Shown: positions 56,446 to 64,000 of the stretch, piece by piece | Position numbering within the stretch: position 1 is the first letter of the stretch | Layout: every line of letters starts with the position of its first letter | DNA from: Puniceicoccaceae bacterium | Lineage (GTDB): Bacteria; Verrucomicrobiota; Verrucomicrobiia; Opitutales; JAFGAQ01 | Length of the DNA: 64,000 nt | Direction of reading: 5' to 3' | Assembly: GCA_028285755.1 (NCBI GenBank) | Contig: JANQOQ010000008.1 | Coordinates: 833,399 to 897,398 of the forward strand | Made by a program: the position numbers and the translations under genes | Notes under the pieces: generated by a model | Database searches by the model: none | The model's input: the letters and a program-made list of their open reading frames with translations, nothing else | What the model was told of the DNA's origin: nothing

Positions 56446-58878
56446 ATGAAACCTAAGTATCTATATAACTGGGTAATAATCATATGCTTAGCGGCTGCAA
56501 CCTGCCAAAGCATTTTTGCAAAATCATTGATTCTTGAAGATACACTTGTTGCTAAAAATGAAATCATTTTTGAGGAGATTTTAGGCGGAGATGTATCCAT
56601 ACTATCGACGCATTTTACTGAGAATGAAACCTTATTGTTGTTATTAGACCGAGTTATTAGGCGTAGCATACCAGTTAACGAAATAGAAGAGCTTTCGGAT
56701 GTCGTAAATCTGGTAGAAATTTCCCTGGCAGATCAGAGCATCCTGGCTGAGTATTATGCGGCTGCCCCCGATGATGAAACTGAAGTAGATTTGAAGCACT
56801 TGGTCTATGATCCGGCAAGCGGACAGTATTTAATCTATGACGCTTTAAGCCAATCAATGCTTGCCTATTCATTTCTTGAGCCGGAAGCCCGGGTTATTGA
56901 GGTCGAAAAGGTGCGCTTGGTTGAAGTGCCGGTCGAGCTCCCGCCAGAACCTGTAGTGGAAGAAGTGGTTCCCGAAGAGGTCATAGAAGAGGTGCCTGAG
57001 GAAGCTGCCGAAGAAGTTGCTGAAATAGAAGAAGAAATAGAGCCGGCAGTGGAGGAAGTTTCAGAAATAGTAGATGAGCAGGCCGAGGAGCTATCGGTAG
57101 TCGTTGAAGATGCAGCAGCGGAAACTCAGCCGACTGAAGAAATGGAAGAAGTGGTTGAAGAGATATCGGAAGCTGTAGAAGACACCACTGAAGCTCAACC
57201 TGAAGAAGTTGAAGCTGAAATGGAAATTACAGAGGAAACCCAGGAAGCGATTGAAGAAACTGAAGAGATGCTCGAGGAAGTAGCCGAATCTCCCAATGCT
57301 ATCGAATTCCCTCAGCCCACTACAAAGTGGATCGAAGAAACTTATACTGATGAAGAAATCATTTACATTAATCGCTATTTTGGAACCCCTCTGGCGAGTT
57401 ATGCGCTTGAAGCGTTTAGCGAAGGCGAAATCAAATCATTAGCGAATAATGATGCAGGCCAGGTGATTGCATTGTTCATGGATACCGAAGGTGTTCTAAA
57501 ACAATTTGGCTTGAGTGTTTCAGGTGACAGTATTGCCCTCAGTGAGCTTAAGACTTTCCCGGAATACCTTACGGGCATTGTGACCATGGCTACGGATCCG
57601 GTGTCCACGCATGTGCTTTATAGTCTGGATGGGCAAAGTGTGATCTCTGAGTATACAGCGGATGGTGTGCTGATCAAGCGTCATGAAAATGCAATGCTTC
57701 GGGGCGCCATGAATATGCAGTTTATTGAAATTGCGGATGAGACCGGAGCGGTTAACGATGTTCTTCTGCGAGTCCTTACGGACTCTCGCTTAGTTGACCT
57801 GGATTGGGGCCGCTTTGACCAGGAGACCGTTCGTTGGGTACCTGGACAATATGCTTCCTTGCAGTCCGCCATTGAAGCAGCCAACGATGGTGATTGGGTA
57901 TTAGTTTCTCCCGGGCAGTACGCAGGGGGTGCAGAGCTGAATACGGGCTCTATCTCTATAACATCCCTCTATGCGATTACGCCTGCAGAGACATTTGTTG
58001 AAAACACAGTGATCACTGGAGGGGGTACCTCTGCTCTGAATTTAGGAAATGCCGCTGAGGCAAGCATCAGTCACCTTACAATTGAAGGTTTTGAAACGGG
58101 TATACTGTCGGAAGGTACTTTGACGGTTGATAGTCTGACTCTGACCGGTAACGGAGATGCTATAGAATGTGCTGGGGGGACTGCCTTTATACAAAATTCC
58201 ACGATTCAGAATTCAAGTAGAACTGGCATCCTCTATAGTGATGCAACCGCGAGCCTGGTGGAATATAATACGATAACTGCCAATCAGCAGCACGGTATTA
58301 AGGTGGTAATAACCCCTTATAATCGCGTCCTGTATCGCAGTGTGTTCCGTAAGAACCATATTTCTGAAAATGGGGATTCCGGAATCTATTTCGAAGATGA
58401 TACAATAATCACCAACCGTGAATTCCGCATCGAGAATAATTTCATTATCGATAATGGAGTAGCCGGCATACAAGTATACCTTGAGCAACCGGATCCACGA
58501 AACCGACTTCCTGAGGGCCCCCGACGCATAGAGCCGCACTTTATTGTTAATAATACCCTCGCCGGTAACCCGACCGGGATTTTAAATGGCGGCAACTTTA
58601 AGGTGATCAACAATATCATAGCGTTTTCTGAGGAGGTGGGAATCGTTAATCTGCGTTATCAAAGCCTCGTGATCCGCAACCTGTTCTGGGAAAATGGTGA
58701 AAACGCTGTAGATTCGAATTACAATGCACGTGGAAATGTGGAGGAGGACCCACTCTTTGCTGAAGATGGAAGTTATGAGCTTAATGCGGATAGCCCGGCT
58801 ATCGGGGTAGGCATTCGCGGGAACCTCTGGAATGATGATTCGGATCGTTCCGGAAATACCTTGGGCGCCAATATTTAA
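56446..58878 (+). CDS. Secreted protein with acidic Glu-rich linker and right-handed beta-helix
   Basis: This protein of 810 residues has a signal peptide (WVIIICLAAATCQSIFAK). A folded N-terminal part of about 130 residues follows. About residues 160-285 are a very acidic, Val/Glu-rich linker (EEVVEEISEAVEDTTEAQPEE). The rest ends in a parallel beta-helix of the pectate-lyase/NosD type, beginning YASLQSAIEAANDGDWVLVSPG. It has repeated turns such as ITSLYAITPAETF and NNTLAGNPTGILNGGNF. No catalytic residues are evident, so it may bind or degrade a polysaccharide. It is followed 39 bases later by a Pmp3-type gene. Confidence 0.82.
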   Translation: MKPKYLYNWVIIICLAAATCQSIFAKSLILEDTLVAKNEIIFEEILGGDVSILSTHFTENETLLLLLDRVIRRSIPVNEIEELSDVVNLVEISLADQSILAEYYAAAPDDETEVDLKHLVYDPASGQYLIYDALSQSMLAYSFLEPEARVIEVEKVRLVEVPVELPPEPVVEEVVPEEVIEEVPEEAAEEVAEIEEEIEPAVEEVSEIVDEQAEELSVVVEDAAAETQPTEEMEEVVEEISEAVEDTTEAQPEEVEAEMEITEETQEAIEETEEMLEEVAESPNAIEFPQPTTKWIEETYTDEEIIYINRYFGTPLASYALEAFSEGEIKSLANNDAGQVIALFMDTEGVLKQFGLSVSGDSIALSELKTFPEYLTGIVTMATDPVSTHVLYSLDGQSVISEYTADGVLIKRHENAMLRGAMNMQFIEIADETGAVNDVLLRVLTDSRLVDLDWGRFDQETVRWVPGQYASLQSAIEAANDGDWVLVSPGQYAGGAELNTGSISITSLYAITPAETFVENTVITGGGTSALNLGNAAEASISHLTIEGFETGILSEGTLTVDSLTLTGNGDAIECAGGTAFIQNSTIQNSSRTGILYSDATASLVEYNTITANQQHGIKVVITPYNRVLYRSVFRKNHISENGDSGIYFEDDTIITNREFRIENNFIIDNGVAGIQVYLEQPDPRNRLPEGPRRIEPHFIVNNTLAGNPTGILNGGNFKVINNIIAFSEEVGIVNLRYQSLVIRNLFWENGENAVDSNYNARGNVEEDPLFAEDGSYELNADSPAIGVGIRGNLWNDDSDRSGNTLGANI

Positions 58879-58917
58879 TTATTCACTGAAATACTAACCA
58901 ACAAATACACTATAAAT

Positions 58918-59076
58918 ATGAACCTACTCACTATCATCCTGGCAATTCTGATTCCACCCCTTGCTGTGGGGATTAACAAAGGCATCGGAGGTGCATTTTT
59001 GATTAACCTCATTCTTACGCTTATCTTTTGGCTTCCGGGTGTAATCCACGCGTTCTGGGTTTTAAGCAAAAAATAA
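58918..59076 (+). CDS. YqaE/Pmp3 family small membrane protein
   Basis: This protein of 52 residues, starting MNLLTIILAILIPPLAVGI, has the two-helix form of the UPF0057/Pmp3 family. The pattern is a PPLAVG turn, GGAFLINLILTLIFWLPGVIH, and a short basic C-terminus. Eukaryotic Pmp3 affects membrane potential and salt tolerance; bacterial members are membrane stress proteins of unclear detail. A strong terminator follows. The call is firm by pattern. Confidence 0.9.
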   Translation: MNLLTIILAILIPPLAVGINKGIGGAFLINLILTLIFWLPGVIHAFWVLSKK

Positions 59077-59104
59077 AGCCAGAATTGATCGTTTTATTTG
59101 CAAA

Positions 59105-59133
59105 CCTCGTCTATCCTATAGACGGGGTTTTTT
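59105..59133 (+). terminator. Strong Rho-independent terminator after the Pmp3 gene
   Basis: CCTCGTCTAT (59105-59114) pairs over 10 positions, with one G-T, to ATAGACGGGG (59118-59127). The loop has 3 bases and a tail of six T follows. The T tail ends 3 bases before the ATG of the next gene. Confidence 0.85.
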
Positions 59134-59136
59134 ATT

Positions 59137-59601
59137 ATGAAATATTTGAGTCTGTTCCTGATTTTGGGTTTGCTTGCGCATCCGGCTTTTTCGGATGAAA
59201 AAGCAAGCACTTCCGACAATATCATGATCGTTGAGATGAATCGATTTGGGTTCCCCGGAGACTGGACGTGGCATTTGTTTGAGGGTCCCGTGCGTGAAGC
59301 TTTCGAAGAGGCAGGAGTACCCTTTCAGCTCGAATTTCATAATTTTCCCGTGAAGGATTATAAGGGTAGGCCTGCACTTGAGCTTGCGCTCAATTTTTGG
59401 CGTCGTACTTTGGATGGCCGCCGTGAACTCAATTTCTGGGCAACCTATGTGAAGCCCGATGGTAGTGAGGTAGAGTTTGACATTATTACGGCGGACGAAT
59501 TCTTGTTCGATATCAATACGTTTATGACGGACGCTGTCATCCGAGAGACTGCCTATAAAGCAGGCCTGAAATTAGCGGATCGTCTCAAATCGGTATTGTA
59601 G
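59137..59601 (+). CDS. Small secreted protein of unknown function
   Basis: This protein of 154 residues has a signal peptide (MKYLSLFLILGLLAHPAFS). The mature part is mixed alpha/beta (FPGDWTWHLFEGPVREAFEEA, and ELNFWATYVKPDGSEVEFDII). I do not recognise a family, and no Cys is seen after the signal. It starts directly after a terminator. It converges on the TonB-dependent receptor gene with 2 bases between them. It may be exported to the periplasm. Confidence 0.75.
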   Translation: MKYLSLFLILGLLAHPAFSDEKASTSDNIMIVEMNRFGFPGDWTWHLFEGPVREAFEEAGVPFQLEFHNFPVKDYKGRPALELALNFWRRTLDGRRELNFWATYVKPDGSEVEFDIITADEFLFDINTFMTDAVIRETAYKAGLKLADRLKSVL

Positions 59602-59603
59602 CA

Positions 59604-61655
59604 CTACCAGCGGGTCGACAGGCTGACCCAATAGGTTCTCGGTTGGGCGATGGATCGAATTCCGTTTGAAGCTCTGCCCGTTAGAATAATCTCGTCGGTT
59701 GCGTTATTCACTCCCGCGGAGGCGCTCATGCGTTCATTAAGAGTGTAACTTAGATCAAAATCCAGGCGGATATAATCATCCAGTATTCGGTTATTTAAAG
59801 GGTCATCGAATTGTGATCTCACGTGAATACCCTCCGCATTGATTTGGAGGTTATCCAATTGCCACCGGAGCGCGGCACTTAACTTGTGTTCCGGGACCTG
59901 CGGAAATCGCTTGCCATCCAGCTGAGGCTGTATGGTGGATTCTTCGAACTTAGATTGGGTATACAAGTATTGGAAATTGAGTGCAACCGCATCCGAGAGT
60001 TTCCATTCCAGCAGGGTTTGCCAGCCAAGCACTGTGGATTCATCAATGTTTTCTTTGCGATTAAAGCTACCTCCATTGGGCACAAAGCCTCCGGGGGAGG
60101 GCCCCGGTCCCGAAAACTGGAATACATTGGCAACGGCATCACTGATCCAGTAGTGATATACACTGCTATCGATTTGGATAGAATCGTTCGGGCTTCCATT
60201 CCAACCGAGTTCTATAAATGTGTATTTCTCCGGTTCCAACTCGGGATTAGCTTCCGTGATGTCGATACGCACGCGAAAGGGGCGATAGAGCTCATTGATA
60301 TTGGGAAGCCTGAAGGTGTGACCGACACTCAGGCGTATCTGATTTTGTGGATCCACATCCCAAAGGTATTTTGCACTGACTGTGGGCTCGATGCCATCGC
60401 GGTCGGTGTAGGTTTCATTGCGGGTGATTGTATTGGTCGTAAGTGCTGTTTCAGTGCGGTTCCCGTTCCGGATAGACCAGTAGTCGAGCCGGGTCTGAAA
60501 CGTCACGCTTTGGTTATCGGTGATTTGCCAGGCAGTACTACCAAACACACCTGCCAGCCATTGGTCACCTCCCGCCTGTCTGCGATCGTCCAAACCAAAG
60601 CTGAAATCTTCGTTGGTTTCGCCACTTAATGACCGGAAGTCGGTGCCGAAAGTGTAGTTCCATTTGCTGCCATTTTCGTGATTGAATACCAGGCTGCCAC
60701 CAATACCTTCACCGGGGATATCGTATTGATTGAGTACCGGGTTTTCTCCGGTGCGTGTGGTATTTACCGAAGTAAACTGATTTTCAAAAGTTCTTTGCTG
60801 GTAATAGAGAATGGCTGTCCAGGAAAGGGTTGTATCTTCTGAATGAAGTCTTAAGCCGATGTCCAGGGCCTCTGTTGAGTTGTTGGCGAGTGGTGTGCCA
60901 TTGTTGCGTGACTCTTCAAAGTAATCCAGGTAGGTGCTGAATCGGAGGCTCTCATTAATGAGAATTTCATTTTTTAATCCGATCGAGGCATAATCAATGG
61001 CGGTCTCCTGATCAATAGGGCCGCGATCATCCGGATGTACAACATAAGCTCCATCGGTGTCATAAGCCTTAAGCGCTATTTGCAATCCACCCTCCTGATA
61101 AGGAATATTCTGAACTATACTGGCGCCATAACCGCCCTCAGAATCTCCACGGATGCGCAATCTGCCTTCAGCTGTAGAAGGAATATCCGTGCTGTGTAAA
61201 TGGATGACTCCACCTGCACTTTGATTTCCCCAGGATGCTCCGGTTGCTGAATTTTGCAGATGCAAACGGGAGAGAGCCAGATCGTTATAGCGAGCCCAGT
61301 TTATCCATCCTCCGAATGGATCATTCTGGGGGATGCCGTCTTTGGTAATCAGAGCCCGGGATGCTGCAGTCGCACTTAGGAACCGAAGGTTGGCAGCCTG
61401 GGTGGTCGGGTTCGCAAATTCCGCGTTCTGCCGTCTGAAGAATGAGAACGCCAGATTTTCGCTGACGATCTGATCCAAAGTGCTGGGTAAGCTTCCGTCT
61501 TCAATATTGAGGGCCCACGAGCGTATGGGTATGTCGCGGGAATAATCATAGTAGCTGCGTTCGGTGGCTACGACGTAGTTGGGTAGATCAATGGTATTGG
61601 CCTTCAGATAATAAGCTCCCCAAAAGGCTAGAATAATCAGTATTCGAATGGTCAT
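59604..61655 (-). CDS. TonB-dependent receptor
   Basis: The start MTIRILIILAFWGAYYLKA gives 683 residues with a signal-like N-terminus; the frame is open 25 codons upstream. A plug domain is present (VVATERSYYDYSRD, ending NQSAGGVIHLHSTD at about residue 150). A 22-strand-type barrel follows with FRLPNINELYRPF, NPELEPEKYTFIELGW and a terminal Trp. It should take up a scarce nutrient (siderophore, cobalamin or sugar) with TonB energy. The substrate is unknown. It lies after the amtB terminator, so it has its own promoter in 61656-61760. Confidence 0.93.
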   Translation of the reverse strand: MTIRILIILAFWGAYYLKANTIDLPNYVVATERSYYDYSRDIPIRSWALNIEDGSLPSTLDQIVSENLAFSFFRRQNAEFANPTTQAANLRFLSATAASRALITKDGIPQNDPFGGWINWARYNDLALSRLHLQNSATGASWGNQSAGGVIHLHSTDIPSTAEGRLRIRGDSEGGYGASIVQNIPYQEGGLQIALKAYDTDGAYVVHPDDRGPIDQETAIDYASIGLKNEILINESLRFSTYLDYFEESRNNGTPLANNSTEALDIGLRLHSEDTTLSWTAILYYQQRTFENQFTSVNTTRTGENPVLNQYDIPGEGIGGSLVFNHENGSKWNYTFGTDFRSLSGETNEDFSFGLDDRRQAGGDQWLAGVFGSTAWQITDNQSVTFQTRLDYWSIRNGNRTETALTTNTITRNETYTDRDGIEPTVSAKYLWDVDPQNQIRLSVGHTFRLPNINELYRPFRVRIDITEANPELEPEKYTFIELGWNGSPNDSIQIDSSVYHYWISDAVANVFQFSGPGPSPGGFVPNGGSFNRKENIDESTVLGWQTLLEWKLSDAVALNFQYLYTQSKFEESTIQPQLDGKRFPQVPEHKLSAALRWQLDNLQINAEGIHVRSQFDDPLNNRILDDYIRLDFDLSYTLNERMSASAGVNNATDEIILTGRASNGIRSIAQPRTYWVSLSTRW

Positions 61656-61759
61656 TAAAAAATAGTTGATTGGAGGCTGAACTCCCGGTTCCCCCAGAGC
61701 CGGTTTCAAGCGATTAGCTAATACATACACAGAATCTGCTTTATCGCTAACTGTTTTCT

Positions 61760-61792
61760 AAAAATAAAAAAGCCTGATTAAAAATCAGGCTT
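61760..61792 (-). terminator. Terminator of the glnK-amtB operon
   Basis: AAGCCTGATT (61770-61779) pairs perfectly over 10 bases with AATCAGGCTT (61783-61792). On the minus strand it is followed by TTTTTATTTT. It lies 24 bases past the amtB stop. The plus-strand side also has some T residues, so it may work both ways. Confidence 0.85.
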
Positions 61793-61816
61793 TTAAAAGT
61801 CTTTTTGTATTTGAGT

Positions 61817-63106
61817 TTAGATTTCGTAACCTTGCTCATCGTGCAGGGACAGATCGAGCCCGGATTCTTCTACATCTTCACTTACGCGGGCTCCAAACAG
61901 CTTGTCAGCTATAAAATAACCGATTACTGCGACAATGCCACTCCAGACAATGGTAAGGATCACACTGAGAGTTTGTGCCCATACCTGAGCTCCCACACTC
62001 TCGTGTTCTATGCCGGCACCCCCCAGGAACGGAGCTGCACAAAGTCCGGTGAGAATCGCACCAACAATCCCTCCGATACCATGGACGCCAAACACATCCA
62101 GGCTGTCGTCGTAACCAAACATGCGCTTGATACTGGTTGCGAAGTAATAGCACAGCGCACCTGAGCTGAAACCGATGATAATGGCTCCAAGCACACCGGC
62201 AGTTCCCGAAGCAGGCGTGATTGCGACGAGCCCGGCGACGGCTCCGGTAGCAATGCCCAATACACTGGGTTTACCATGCTTAATCCATTCAATGACCATC
62301 CAGGTGACTGCTGCCATCGCAGTGCTTACCTGAGTAACCAACATTGCCATACCAGCTACACCATCTGCAGCCAGCTGACTACCGGCATTGAATCCGAACC
62401 AACCTACCCACAGAATGGAAGTACCAATAACGGTAAGTGGCAGATTATGGGGTTTAATCGGGGTATTGGGATAGCCGATACGTTTACCGATTAAAATACA
62501 CAATACCAAGGCAGCCACACCGGCATTGATATGGACTACCGTTCCACCGGCAAAATCCAACACACCCCATTCTGCGAACAGTCCGCCACCCCAGGCCATG
62601 TGGCAAATGGGCAAATACGAGAGTGTAAACCAAATGATCATAAAGATAATCATGGCGCTAAACTTCATGCGCTCTGCAAATGCGCCGACGATCAATGCAG
62701 GGGTGATTATGGCGAAGGTCATTTGAAAGGTTACAAATACACTTTCGGGAATACTCCCACTTACCGAATCTCCCGTCAGGCCCTTGAGCCCGATTTGATC
62801 AAAGCCGCCTATAAAGCGCTGCAGGCCTCCCCCGTCTGTAAATGCGAGGCTGTAGCCATACAATACCCACAGGATGCTCATGATGCCTGCCATTACGAGG
62901 CATTGGCCCAGTACGGACAGTATGTTTTTAGAGCGTACGAGCCCGCCATAAAATAGGGCGAGTCCCGGTAAGGTCATAAACAAAACGAGCAGTGTGGATG
63001 TTAGCATCCACGCCGTATCTCCCGAGTTTATGGAGGCACCGTCTTCAGCGTAAACGCCAAGTGGGTACAAAAAAAGTAACGCTAACCAGAATAGTTTCTT
63101 GTTCAT
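61817..63106 (-). CDS. amtB: Ammonium transporter
   Basis: This protein of 429 residues has a signal peptide (LFWLALLFLYPLGVYAED) and eleven helices. It conducts ammonium/ammonia across the inner membrane. LPGLALFYGGLVRSKN, AWGGGLFAEWGVLDFAGGTVVHINAG and FGVHGIGGIVGAIL mark the family, with His of the twin-His pore in the last two. It is 18 bases after glnK, and GlnK blocks AmtB when nitrogen is plentiful. A perfect terminator follows. Confidence 0.97.
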   Translation of the reverse strand: MNKKLFWLALLFLYPLGVYAEDGASINSGDTAWMLTSTLLVLFMTLPGLALFYGGLVRSKNILSVLGQCLVMAGIMSILWVLYGYSLAFTDGGGLQRFIGGFDQIGLKGLTGDSVSGSIPESVFVTFQMTFAIITPALIVGAFAERMKFSAMIIFMIIWFTLSYLPICHMAWGGGLFAEWGVLDFAGGTVVHINAGVAALVLCILIGKRIGYPNTPIKPHNLPLTVIGTSILWVGWFGFNAGSQLAADGVAGMAMLVTQVSTAMAAVTWMVIEWIKHGKPSVLGIATGAVAGLVAITPASGTAGVLGAIIIGFSSGALCYYFATSIKRMFGYDDSLDVFGVHGIGGIVGAILTGLCAAPFLGGAGIEHESVGAQVWAQTLSVILTIVWSGIVAVIGYFIADKLFGARVSEDVEESGLDLSLHDEQGYEI

Positions 63107-63124
63107 GATGATGGGTTTTTCGGG

Positions 63125-63481
<357 letters not shown>

Positions 63482-63487
63482 TCATGT

Positions 63488-63535
63488 ATTCCCGAATTCT
63501 GAGAGGGGATTCTCATCAGAAATCAATACGGGAAT
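63488..63535 (-). promoter_or_regulatory. Long interrupted hairpin in the glnK leader region
   Basis: On the plus strand ATTCCCG (63488-63494) pairs with CGGGAAT (63529-63535). Inside, TTCTGA (63497-63502) pairs with TCAGAA (63516-63521), and a further GAG/CTC step (63503-63505 and 63512-63514) follows. It ends about 24 bases before the glnK start. The minus strand has no T tail. Confidence 0.5.
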
Positions 63536-63580
63536 GTTAGGGGAAAACCTTGCTTATATAAACCGCTGCTCGTGTGCAAT

Positions 63581-64000
63581 TTAAAAATCGCCACTTCTTA
63601 GCAGATCAAAGGTGATCTTCAGCACTTCATCGATGTGTTGCTCTTCAATGGCCGGGTAGGGCAGTAAAAAACGAATTTTGCTGGGGTCGCTGCCTGCAGT
63701 AAGAGAAATCACGCCTTGCTCGAATAGCTTTTTAGCGAAGCTGAAAACGCGTGCATTATCCCCCTCACCCGGGGTAAAGCAGATCATCGAGCCAATGCCA
63801 AAGGGGCCCTCAATGAGTCCGGTCTCATTCGCGAATGATTTCAGTTGGTCACGCATATACTTGGAGAGTGCTTCGATTTTGCCCTGATCTCCAAAGTAAT
63901 CGCCCTGCTCCCAGTGATTGAGGATGGTCAAAGCGCCCTCAATCACTGACGTGGCCGCCGTGTAGGTTTGTCCCAGTAATATCGGCTTGGGTGAGAACGA
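63581..64000 (-). CDS. Class III aminotransferase, C-terminal part (partial)
   Basis: The frame is open to the right edge, giving 139 visible residues, so the N-terminal part and the Lys-PLP site are outside the window. Visible marks are a strand-helix after an S-P-x-P-type segment (SFSPKPILLGQTYTAATSV), then MICFTPGEGDNARVFSFAKK, GVISLTAGSDPSKIRFLLPYP and HIDEVLKITFDLL. These are the C-terminal small-domain pattern of class III enzymes, in which the Arg of KIRF binds the substrate carboxylate. It transfers amino groups from an omega- or alpha-amino donor. The substrate is unknown. Confidence 0.82.
   Translation of the reverse strand, partial: SFSPKPILLGQTYTAATSVIEGALTILNHWEQGDYFGDQGKIEALSKYMRDQLKSFANETGLIEGPFGIGSMICFTPGEGDNARVFSFAKKLFEQGVISLTAGSDPSKIRFLLPYPAIEEQHIDEVLKITFDLLRSGDF

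Overview
The window looks like chromosomal core DNA of a Gram-negative, aerobic, probably marine bacterium of the PVC group, most likely Verrucomicrobiota (Opitutae-like). This placement is inferred from gene content, with no rRNA to confirm it: a long three-domain IspG, a uppS-cdsA-dxr-rseP-ispG run, a caa3 oxidase with a CtaA/CtaB/SCO assembly set, an NSS sodium symporter, a secretin, outer-membrane receptors, and a two-gene membrane system whose small partner begins with a CDFLLL-type segment. I found no tRNA, rRNA, insertion sequence, prophage or CRISPR array. Gene density is very high and many neighbours overlap by 1 to 35 bases.

Layout. 0-3.3 kb: a response regulator cut by the left edge, a SMUG1-type uracil-DNA glycosylase, an unknown protein and a LOG-family protein. 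3.3-5.8 kb (minus): YmdB phosphodiesterase, a sugar-epimerase-like SDR and an EntD-like phosphopantetheinyl transferase. 5.9-7.6 kb: acetolactate synthase. 7.6-14.9 kb (minus): one tight operon, uppS-cdsA-dxr-rseP-ispG-mnmM, linking MEP isoprenoid synthesis, undecaprenyl carrier, phospholipid precursor, envelope proteolysis and tRNA modification. 15-19.4 kb: pterin dehydratase with an overlapping 43-residue membrane ORF, a CsgG-like secreted protein, an SDR/amidohydrolase/3-methyladenine glycosylase run and a HAD phosphatase. 19.6-23.1 kb: a single 1149-residue protein, probably of the pyrophosphate-type PEP carboxykinase family.

23-36.6 kb is mostly respiration. A minus-strand SCO operon (copper delivery) diverges from ctaA-ctaB-DUF420 (heme A synthesis). 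A PspA plus 12-helix membrane protein pair and a PfkB sugar kinase follow. Then comes the caa3 operon coxB-coxA-coxC-coxIV-ctaG. A copper P-type ATPase at 51.5-53.5 kb fits the same oxidase-assembly programme.

36.9-46.9 kb is envelope and secretion: a secretin, a small secreted protein, a protein with six Ig-like modules, a DUF58 protein, a plug-less TonB-receptor-like barrel and a GT2 glycosyltransferase. 46.9-50 kb (minus) holds the most unusual locus: a membrane protein with a MotA/TolQ-like C-terminus, followed by a single-helix coiled-coil protein ending in a possible inactive trypsin-like fold. 50-64 kb: a PAS-SpoIIE phosphatase, the copper ATPase, an NSS transporter with an unlisted MetS-like small subunit, a HAD phosphatase, an acidic beta-helix secreted protein, a Pmp3-type small membrane protein, a small secreted protein, a TonB-dependent receptor, the amtB/glnK ammonium pair and a class III aminotransferase cut by the right edge.
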